A stretch of DNA of 64,000 bases, taken from assembly GCA_026874595.1 (NCBI GenBank), contig CM049313.1, forward strand, positions 44,732,659 through 44,796,658, written 5' to 3'. The position numbers and the translations under genes are program-made. The notes beneath the pieces are model-generated. The model was given only the letters and a program-made list of their open reading frames with translations, was not told where the DNA came from and made no database searches. The stretch is from Sipunculus nudus (lineage: Eukaryota; Annelida; Sipuncula; Golfingiida; Sipunculidae). This document shows, in pieces, positions 38,493 to 48,083 of the stretch (positions within the stretch are counted from its first letter, which is position 1; every line of letters starts with the position of its first letter).

Positions 38493-39774
38493 AGCTCAGC
38501 TGACTGTAAGTCATCTGAGGTAAAGGTATGGCGCTTTGTCCGTCGCCCGTCCGGCCGTTCGTTAGCAGGGCACAAATCGTAACCGCTGAACCTAGAAGCC
38601 TCTAACTGAAAACCTATGAAGGTCTATAAAAAATATCCTACGATACTTGAAATAAGGTCACTGCGACCTATATCCTCCGAGCTATGGGGCTTGTAAGTAC
38701 CCCCTAGAATAATAAAAAAAATTGATACAAAACCTCAAATAACTTTATAATTAATGCATGGATTGTCATGCAACTTGCCTTGAATATTGACCAGTTGTGT
38801 CAGTTCCAAAAAATGTTGGCGCCACCTGTATTTTTTCTTATTTTTACGAATATTTTTTCTATTTTTTACTATAAAATGACAACAATCATGTCACTTTCTC
38901 AGCTGTGATTCCATCTAGTGTCCCAAAACCTGGTGTGTGTATTGATCACAAGTGGATGCCCTTTAGTTATCACCCTGTCTGTCTTTTCGTCTGTCTGTCT
39001 GTCTGTCCTTCCGTTTATCCACAGAAATTTGTTTCCATAAGATAACTCCAGGTTGGATTGACATATGGATTTTAAATACGACTTACAAATGGTCCACCAC
39101 TTAAGAAAGAACCTGTATGATTTTTGGTCATGAGGTCAAAGATCAGGGTCACAAGACTCGCATATTTAAAAAGATTATGGCTGCATTTTCAGCCAAGCTT
39201 TTCATCCAAAACTTTCCATCTTGCATATTTAGCTGACTTGCCAGTATTGGGAGAGCATAAATGAATGTGGGGTCAAAAGGTCAAGGTCACAGGGGCCATC
39301 TGTTCACAAGTTAGTTTCCAGATGATAACTCCAGTTCAGTTTGACATATTTGTTTCAAGAACCCTGTCGATTTTGGTATCCAACGGTTGAAGGTCAAGGT
39401 CACAGGACCCATTTTTTTAAAAGGAATGTGTATGCATGTCATGCCAAACTTTTCATCACAAACTTTCCATATTCAAGATATTACTCACCTGCTGATAGGG
39501 GAAGATTCTTTTCGATTTGGGGTCATAGGGTCAAAGGTCAAGGTCACAGGTCCCATCCATTCACAAATTAGTTTATGGATGATAATTCTGCATTGGCTAG
39601 ACAGATTGGCTTCAAACTTGATCTATTAATGACCCACCACTTAAGTAAGAAACTTTTTGATTTTCAGGGTCAAGAGGTCAAAGGTTAAGGTGACAGGACC
39701 GACATTCTGAAAAATCTCTTCAAAATATCCTTATAGACAAATACAGCTGAGCGTTGAGACCCCTGGGTCTCTAG
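38493..39774. mobile_element. family A Helitron-like element copy 4 (mosaic with AGGTCA-rich core)
   Basis: Left end AGCTCAGCTGACTGTAAGTC; right end CAGCTGAGCGTTGAG, hairpin GAGACCCCTGGGTCTC, then CTAG, TTTT. A family A unit fills ~38560-38880. A second GTCTGTCTGTCTGTCC head at ~38970 then starts a different core of four ~130-bp units containing repeated AGGTCA half-sites. Non-coding. Confidence 0.7.
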
Positions 39775-39818
39775 TTTTATCCTCTCCCCATCCTAATTCA
39801 TCCAAAAATGGTGATTTC

Positions 39819-39840
39819 ACACACACACACACACACACAC
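39819..39840. repeat. (CA)n microsatellite
   Basis: Eleven CA dinucleotides followed by ATATAT. Confidence 0.9.
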
Positions 39841-40512
39841 ATATATCGCAATTTAATGAGAAACTATGTCTTTTATAGGTCATGGGGCATGCATTTTCCT
39901 AGTGCCCTGGCCGAACAGAGATAAAATTACTTAAATATGCGAAAGTGAAGCCTGTTGAGCCATAGTTTCTCTTGATACGGATGTGTAACTCCCTCATCAT
40001 GGTTACCGGCCTCGCCTACCATAACATTTGAAGTTGCTCGTTGTGGCTTATTTTTGCATTATTTTCCGCACTTCCACATTTGTTTCTTTAGATTTTATGC
40101 TATTTTGATTTCATAATATGCAGAACATAAAGGGTATTTATCTATACTGCGTTCCAACACTTATCAACTTTGTTTTGCGGTATTTCTTTTAACCTGTTTC
40201 GTTAGGGGTCAGAGCAGCTTGCACGAGACAAGTTCATTAAGTGATATTTTGTAAAATGAGGATCTGCAATGGTATTAGAACTGTGCAGAATATTGATTTC
40301 ACGATTTCTTCCTTGGGAGTTATGCCACGCAGTGTGTCATAGCGTATTTTGAAAACACGGTTTTAATTAAGGCGCTCCAGATCGGAACACAATATCAAAC
40401 AGAGTTTTGTTACATTTGAAAAATTTTTCGATACAGATCGGTTCAAAGCCGAATACCCTTGGTTTAGTTTACAGAAAGACTGGCTTATCAGGCAATGGTA
40501 AGGAATATTTTA

Positions 40513-40720
40513 AGCTCACCTGACCGAAAAATCGTCTGAGCTATTGCGATGTTACCATTGCGCTTTTTCCGTCGTCAGGCCGAACGTCCGTATACAGGGC
40601 AGTTATCAAAACCATACTTTCAGACCTGTGATTGTACATATTTTTAGTAAGGGGAAAACAATCAAACCCGAAACAAGGTCAATGTGACCTCATTCCTTCG
40701 AGAAATAATGCAAGGAACTC
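40513..40720. mobile_element. family A-like 5' end, decayed copy 5
   Basis: AGCTCACCTGACCGAAAAAT, CGTCTGAGCTATTGCGATG and TTCCGTCGTCAGGCC match the family A head with substitutions, then AGGGCAGTTATCAAAACC. The right end could not be found, so the element is truncated or too diverged. Confidence 0.5.
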
Positions 40721-41442
40721 CGTTTTCCATTTCAAACCTATTGTTTTACTTCAATATTGCTGAATATTAAAACCACCTTTTCGTATGCTTCACGGTTTGT
40801 ATACTGATTGCTTCATTTGTTTTTTCTGCATATTCAGATATGAAATCAGGTCAGTATTCTCGATTTAAAATCATATGACCTTTGGGCAACATGAAATAAC
40901 TTTTTTTTCTAAGCAGTTAAAAGTACATCATTAAAAAAAAACGAAATTTTATCGAAATTCTAGTATTTTATTTTCTTGATAGAAATATCTGAGCGACTGA
41001 ATGGGCAAATTTATGCTGATCGAAAATATAAAAAATTTTAAAGAGGTGCAAAAACTGCCGCACGCGGTGCCTGCGAAACCAACATTTCTTGGCTTCAGTG
41101 CACCTAATGTTTCATGTCTTTGCTGTGTTTTTTTTTTCGAGACTGAGAGCGCATCAAGCTTAGAATACACTAAAAAAACAAGAGTCCCTGTCTATACAGA
41201 ATAAAACGAAATCAGGTCTGTCACATACTCGCCATGTGGTCCATATCGATCCAGAGCGTGAGAAAAACTGAATAATCCTTACAAAATATGTAGGCACACT
41301 TTTTCAAAATGGATAACCAATCGGACAACTAAGGTCTCATGTCCGCTGGAGGGAATATTTCTAAGATTATACTCGGTCCCTCACGACACAATTTAGCAGA
41401 AAGCAATAAGCCGGTGTGCGTCGTCGCACGAGTACCTGGATT

Positions 41443-41464
41443 CCCCCCCCCCCCCCCCCCCCCC
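41443..41464. repeat. poly-C tract (22 nt)
   Basis: Uninterrupted C run following GGATT. Confidence 0.85.
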
Positions 41465-42954
41465 AGCCAAGCTCCTTATTCCAAGTTTTCCTGTGTTGTG
41501 CACAATAGTGCCCTTCAGTATTCACTAGTTCACCCAGTTGGTTGGTTGGAAATGCTTGCCCTAATACCTGAATTGGTCTTCCAAGACACAAAACAGTGGC
41601 GACTTGAATTAAAACTTATTATGGTGACGAGGATAACCTCAATATATAATGAATTGCTCCTTGGGTGTTACACAAAATATCATCAACATCTGTTCATAAC
41701 TTTAGGCCAATAGAAAAACAATGAACCAAGTTGAAAACATACTTCATGAACGCTGAAGGAAATAATCTACTAAAGTTATACACCGATACAATTTTAATAC
41801 ATGTTTCTTCAGCCGATGAATGATGCAGGTTATACTTATTTTTATGCACCCTGTGACCCAAAGGAATCCAAGATGGCCACCACTGCAGTCTTAACATAGC
41901 GATAATGCTATTATACTGAAGCTGTCTCTTAAAACTTAATGATATTGATTTGATTTTCTACGTCTTTGAATGTGTTCTGTCGATTGCATCTTAAAAGGAG
42001 TTTGTATGAGATCTGTGACCCAAGGGAATCAAAAAGGGCAATTTTAACATAGAGATAAAGATAAAACTTAATGATATTAGATAATTGGATCGATTTATAT
42101 TTTTTTAAATGTGTTCTATTAATTGCAACTAACCAGGAGTTGTCGGAAGTTACAAAGGTTACGCAAGGTCAAAGTCAAATGTATGTACTAATATTTTAAA
42201 GCATAAAATATCTTGGGCACTACACTGTCATATGTGATATGGTGATCAAAAGGAAATAGACCTGATGAAATTGACGCTCGCGATCTCTTTTTTTATATTG
42301 CTGATTCTCTCACAGTAGTACTACATGGTTAAGGTGCCTGCCATATTACCACAAAACAAACATTTAGAATCAATTTGTGTGGTTATATGGAAAATTCCAA
42401 GATTTCAAAAGCCTTGTTTGTGGTCTTGATACAGAAATATTCATGTCATATTAAACTGTTCCAAGTACCTTGTAGAACAGGGGGATAAGTAGAAACCGTT
42501 GTCTGGATATTTTATATAGATCTATATAGTTTATCTAAATATGAGCTGAAACAGGTCTTGATGGTACAAGTTATAGATAAGGTACTTTTAAAAGCTAAAA
42601 GGAGACAAATAATGCACACAAAAAAATAATCAGCCATATTTGATAGCAGAAAATAAGGCACATGTCATCTGCATATGTAAAATGGCATATGAGTACGCAT
42701 TATTCCTAAAGGAAAGTTTGTACATTACGGGAATACAAATATCTCTACGGTACACTTGTTGGATAAAACGGACCATGTAGATCCGTGCATAAAGCCAACA
42801 CCGCGGATGGGATCTTTTTTTTATTTATTTATTTTTGTTATGTGGAGGTTGCCGCCTCCATTTTTAATGCAAACTTAACCACATATATGTACATCTACAG
42901 ATTTCTATTCAGGTTTCGGACTAGGTGACCGGGCAGTATCACACGCTTCCTCTC

Positions 42955-43115
42955 ATTTTGTCCTGGTGTTCACCAAGGGCTACTGCACCTGTGGGTCCTA
43001 GGTGCGTAATCATCCCCATTGCTGGGTCATACCACAGAGGATCCCAAGAAAGGCGCACTCATTTTGGAGTTAAGCACGGCCCTTAGGCACGACCTTCCCA
43101 TTAAGCCTGGATTGA
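42955..43115 (-). repeat. SINE-like sequence, copy 2
   Basis: Homologous to the block at 19325-19500: GCTACTGCACCTGTGGGTCC, CCCCATTGCTGGGTCATACC and AAGAAAGGCGCACTC. On the minus strand GTGATTCAATCC near 43110-43125 could be a decayed B box. The orientation matches copy 1. Confidence 0.45.
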
Positions 43116-43200
43116 ATCACTGTCGAGTGTGCATCAACCAGGGGATGTAAATGTCATAATGATGTAAACCATCAGCTGTTGTTTCCAGTGGTAAAAACTG

Positions 43201-43216
43201 CCCCCCCCCCCCCCCC
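43201..43216. repeat. poly-C tract (16 nt)
   Basis: Uninterrupted C run followed by GGCC. Confidence 0.85.
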
Positions 43217-44454
43217 GGCCCTTTGAGTGCCAACACCTCTCATGTTATTTGATTTTTTTCCCATTTATACGTGATTTTGTTTTGCTTTTAAGATTTCATT
43301 TTTCTTCCCCAGCAATTAAATTATTCATGACGTATGTGGGATTTGTTCCGTTAAGATAACATATAAATATTTGTATAGGCCTATACTTAGGAATGGGGTC
43401 TTTCCTTGATTGCATTCTGCGTGGTGCAGAGCGCCCAGTCTAGGTTGGTGTAGGCTGTTACTCTTACATGTGCTCTGCCTAGACTGCAGAAGTCATAAAA
43501 TATGCAAAGTTAAACATAAGCTTCTACATCAATTATTTTACCACGAAAATGAAATTTGTTGTTATTTTGTGACTGGTTAACTTGGAAACACATGAATCAT
43601 TATGTAACATACAATTGAATGTATGCACCGTGCAGTTAATTCCTAAATTTTAACTTGTAAATATATAAATATAAAAAGCTAAGCCTCACTAAGGTTTAAC
43701 CACATTATCCAAAGACATTTAATGGAATAATATTTGTGGAGCAGAAAATCCTAATATTTCTCTATGTGAATAATGCCTTAAAATATTTCTCTTCTAACTG
43801 AATATTCAAAACGTTGTCCCTATACAGGAGGCATTTTTTATATTAAGATTTTCATATCGTGTGCACAGAGAATGGTTGGGAAGAAAAACGTTTGAGGCTT
43901 TAATTATGCGATTATATTATCATGTTATTACAGGTGTTTTGTTTCATGAATTGACAATTGATTTCAACATATTTTTGAATTTCAATGTCTTTATTCTCCC
44001 GATATTACCAACGATATTACCAACGTGTATAACAGATATGTAATAAAGAGTATGATCATGCAGTAGAGTGTTCCTAAATTAAGGAGGGAACCTTCACCAG
44101 AGATCTTCCATTTTTCCTCGAATTCAAGAAGAGCGGCGCAGATTGCCCAATTTAACACTTAATCTCTTAATCTCTTATCCTGCATCATCGGCCTCCGTAG
44201 TTGCATGGTTAACGGTTTCACCAAAAAAATTATATAATAGCAGAAAATTAAGTATTTCCGATGTTCCAACTGACTGTCTTTCAGGCATTGTTGTGCCTTA
44301 GGATTTAAATATAATACATAATTTCAACCATGTTCAAGATTAATCCATGTTGACTTTACCTGCATACATTTATATGGTCACTTGAAACAGTTATCCTTAT
44401 ATTACATATTCCACTGCCCATCTCAATATTAATCAAATAAGTTCTGAGCGTATC

Positions 44455-44646
44455 TTATAACCAGCTGCTGTGGCATTCTGGTTTTCTAAGCACGCGCAAC
44501 TTCTTTTCGATGCAGACCTGATAGTTATTCCTGATATTATCATCCTTGGTGGTGGTATCTAAATCTTGAGGTGCTTGGTCCCGATTATCCGACATTAACC
44601 TACGGTGTTCTTTAAGATACATGTATTCGAATTCGCCAGATGCCAT
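44455..44646 (-). CDS. candidate small protein or first exon (63 codons), unrecognised
   Basis: An ATG in good context (TAAATGG) opens a frame reading MASGEFEYMYLKEHRRLMSD and ending CHSSWL-TAA. The composition is hydrophilic and protein-like: charged, few low-complexity runs, unlike the repeat-derived frames nearby. There is no signal peptide or membrane segment. No downstream exon or recognisable family was found. It may be a real small protein, the first exon of an unrecognised minus-strand gene, or chance. Confidence 0.25.
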   Translation of the reverse strand: MASGEFEYMYLKEHRRLMSDNRDQAPQDLDTTTKDDNIRNNYQVCIEKKLRVLRKPECHSSWL

Positions 44647-47600
44647 TTACATGTAAACACTTGACATTTTTTACGGACCGAATCAGCATGACCCTGTGCA
44701 CGTGCACATGTGTTGTCATCTTTTGTCAGGGCAGCATAGTTTTCCGTTATACTATTTCCATCATGTTTCCATCATGACAATTACAATAATAGCTGACCTA
44801 TTCCCGCCTATATTCAGGTAAACTCAAAAGATATTCAGACAAAGGTTTTTAATGCTCCTTGAAGTGTACCAGGCGTCTGGCCTTAGGTTATTCCTATAAC
44901 AGGATCAACAAGGCTGTTTTAATCTTTTTTACTACCCACACAAATTGATTTCAAAATGTTTGTTTCGCATTAATACTCTTGCCGATTGTGCCGATTGTGC
45001 CTCTGCAAATACGCCACATACCATATTAGGTTACATTTTCCCCCCCTTTGTCAGCATTGCTGTTTCACAAACATGTTGTTGATCAACAAGTTCATACATC
45101 CTTCACGGAGGTATTTTAAGAACTTTCCAAAACCAGAATTACCTTTAGATCATTAATACATACACAGAGAAGCCAGAAAACACAAATTCTCTTTCAAACT
45201 GTAGGTGAATGGGCACCTTTAAGGTCCATTTGAAAGCTATATGACAGTGTCTTAGTGTAATGTATTTAAATATCGTCTCTATGCTTTATTATTCTGCCAA
45301 GACAATTATTGATATACTTTTGACTATTTGAATACCATCTTACATTATATATGCCAGCGTAGTACCCAAGATGTCTAATGTTATTCTTAAGATCGAAGGT
45401 TGGTAAATAAGTTTGACCTTGACCTTGAATACCCTCTCTAACCTTTGGACAGCTCCTGGAGTAGTTGGTATTATCAGTACACATTCAAAATCTTACAAAT
45501 CGATCCAATATTATTAATTTTGATGTGATAGTTACAATATCAAAGCAATATCTAGCCTTTTTAGTATGATGGCGGCCATCTTGGATTTTTGGGGGGTCAG
45601 GGGGTTGATAAAATTTGTTACCTAACATTTTCCATCAGCTTACACCTACATGAAGTGAAAACAAGTGCTATCTCAATTTGGGCATTCAAATGCTACGGGA
45701 TTGGGATTTTGTTACTTGAGCGACTACACTATAAGTATATCACCTAGGTCTTCTCAGCATAAGAGTCAATTCTGCCGTCTTTCCTTCAGTATTTTTATCG
45801 TGTGCAACATGTTATATCGCGACCGTTGTTCAGATTCATTTTTCATTAAGATAAGAGGCGTTCTCTTTTTGTTTGACAGATAATTTAATACATAATAAAA
45901 TATTTACCACTTGAAGACCCACAAGGGGAATTGATCTCCTGCACATATATTTCTTTAAACGTGCCCATACGCAGTGTGATGGCATTTAGCTTGCCTAGAT
46001 TTTTATATCTGTTGGTAAGTACAACATGTAATAGCGTACAAAGAAATAATCTTCTTTTAAGGTGTTTTTTTTTAATTTCAATTCTATCATTGTGGAATAA
46101 TCATCGAATATTTAGACACTTTTTCTTAGCTCATATTTTCTGTATAATATAAATGTTACGATACACAATGTGGCACAGAGGTATCGTAAGAACCTTCAGA
46201 ATCAATCAGGGGGCAACAAATTATTAAAAAAACATAAACTAGGCAGAAAAAAGTTCCCAGGCATTTTCTTTCAGAAACTAGTGCGGGCGGGCGATATTTT
46301 ATTATTTTAACTTTTTTAGTATGTTTCGATAAAAATGTCATATGATCAACGAAAAGCATGAAAATAACTGATTTTTTAATTATTTATCATTTTTTTTTTT
46401 TTTGCTTAACAGATAAAGGAATACATAACAAACAAAATCTTATCATTATTGTATTATTTTATCCTCTTGAAAGATGAAACTCTAAATAAAAAAATTTGAT
46501 GTGGGGGTTAAAACGGACGCGGGCGGTGCCTGAGAACCATTCCTTTTATTCATATTTTGTTGTTGTCCTAATTCTGGATATTTTTCAGGAGCATAATGGT
46601 CTGTGACACTGCGCAGAATCGGACTCATTATAGTACGACTCTGCCGGTTAGAGTTTGTGGGTTTTAGGATCAAGGGCCCACTATCTACATACTTAGATAT
46701 AGCGTATAAGTATAAATGTAGGGAGGAAGGTAATGTTCGTTTCAAGGCAACATGGATATTTTCATGGTGAGGACTTCAAGGAATATATAATATTTTGTAA
46801 GAATGTGCATATACATGTGAACAAAATGATATGTAATTTTTTTATTTCAAATTTGACAATTGAGACAAGCAGTCCCAGCCGTCCTACAGTGCCTAACTGA
46901 AAAATGTTATTTTGAGGAGAAACGACATCTGGCGAAGGGTGATGGCCGAGTGCTCTGTTCGGGTCAAATGAGCCAGTATTGAAGCTGTTCGTCTATTATG
47001 AAATTAAACACAAGCCAGGGACTCCAGCAGGAATGTCGCCGTTATAAATAAAGTACAAATTTTCCTTTATCAATTGACATATAACGAAATGTTTTATTTC
47101 TTGTCAGTTCATTGCGCCTGAACACCCAATGGCAGTCGTAGCCGGCAGGCGGCGCTAGTGAGATAGGGAATGTCTGGCCTGTTTTCAGTTTATAGTGTTA
47201 GTTCAGATTAAGATGGTGGATACAGGATTTTAGATAAGGGGCAGAGGTGGAGGGCATAGGAGGTATTCCCTGTCATAGAGTAGACACTTTTTGAAAATTT
47301 AGGCAGTAGTGTTTACTGCATGAGCAATCTGGAATAGTTTAACAGCATCATGATACAAAATCCTGCTCTGTTTTTTAAGTTATTCAGTGTTTTTTTTCCT
47401 ATTTCCCAGAGTTTTTATGTCGAAAAAGGAGCGGGGGGGGGGGGGGGGGGAGGGGGGCTTAACCCGCCCCTGAATATCTCATCAAATAATTGTAGGAGTG
47501 GCAGTGCCGCTGAAGTTGCTACCAGCTGGCGCACGAGCTGTGAATGGTGGAGGTGAATGGCTGTAGACTTTAATATGATCCGTATTGAACTACTGCTGTA

Positions 47601-47800
47601 AAGCCATACGCAAGACCACCAGGAACAAATGACAGTTATTGACCATCCGCTAATCTGCTAGTAGATTGAACATCTGTTGATAAGTTTGTCAGGCAGACCG
47701 CCCCTGTTTGTAACTGGTACTTTTTATTTATGAGCTTTCTTGTGAGTCTTTTTGATAATTCAGTGATACGAAGTCCTTTGCATGTGTCGGCAGCTTATAG
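44647..47800. other. intergenic region upstream of the sulfotransferase
   Basis: No convincing exon chain. The sequence includes decayed element text (ATGGCGGCCATCTTGG near 45568; TTGACCTTGACCTTG near 45413), a G18 run, and two short blocks that recur immediately upstream of the sulfotransferase (46607-46620 and 46910-46941). Confidence 0.5.
47433..47450. repeat. poly-G tract (18 nt)
   Basis: Uninterrupted G run after GAGC, followed by AGGGGGG. Confidence 0.85.
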
Positions 47801-47971
47801 GTCACGTGACTTTTCGCGCCTTATCGCTTCATCGTCCGGCTCACACTGCGCAGAATCAGCCTCACACGAGTTTTGAGCAGAAACGACCTCTGGCGGAAGG
47901 GTGGGGTGTGTCTTGCTTTGTCTGGTTCTGAATGCCGCGTCCATTGTGTTTGTCACGTGATTTTGCGCGCC
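47801..47971 (+). promoter_or_regulatory. duplicated E-box element upstream of the sulfotransferase ATG
   Basis: GTCACGTGACTTTTCGCGCC (47801-47820) recurs at 47952-47971 with 18 of 20 positions identical. The first copy holds the full palindrome GTCACGTGAC, a site shape bound by bHLH-Zip factors such as USF, MITF and TFEB in animals. The second ends 17 bp before the ATG at 47988. The surrounding ~170 bp is CpG-richer than the flanks. Promoter function is inference. Confidence 0.45.
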
Positions 47972-47987
47972 CAGCCTCAAGGTCATC

Positions 47988-48083
47988 ATGATTTTGACCC
48001 CAGGCCGGGGATGGTTCCGTAGATTTTTTATAGCCATTCTCGCAACATCGTCTGTTATGCTGGGGTCTTGGATAACCTCCCAG
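47988..48083 (+). CDS. sulfotransferase exon 1 (signal anchor)
   Basis: ATG at 47988; 32 codons MILTPGRGWFRRFF .. SWITSQ; donor CAG/GTAAGG in phase 0. The frame without splicing loses family character and stops at 48194, which supports the splice. Confidence 0.8.

Larger units (their letters stand above)
39841..44454. other. intergenic region, no gene recognised
   Basis: Apart from the repeat features listed separately, this stretch shows no exon chain, RNA gene or long frame on either strand. Composition is AT-rich, with scattered fragments of the element families (for example AATCCAAGATGGCCACC near 41867). Confidence 0.5.
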
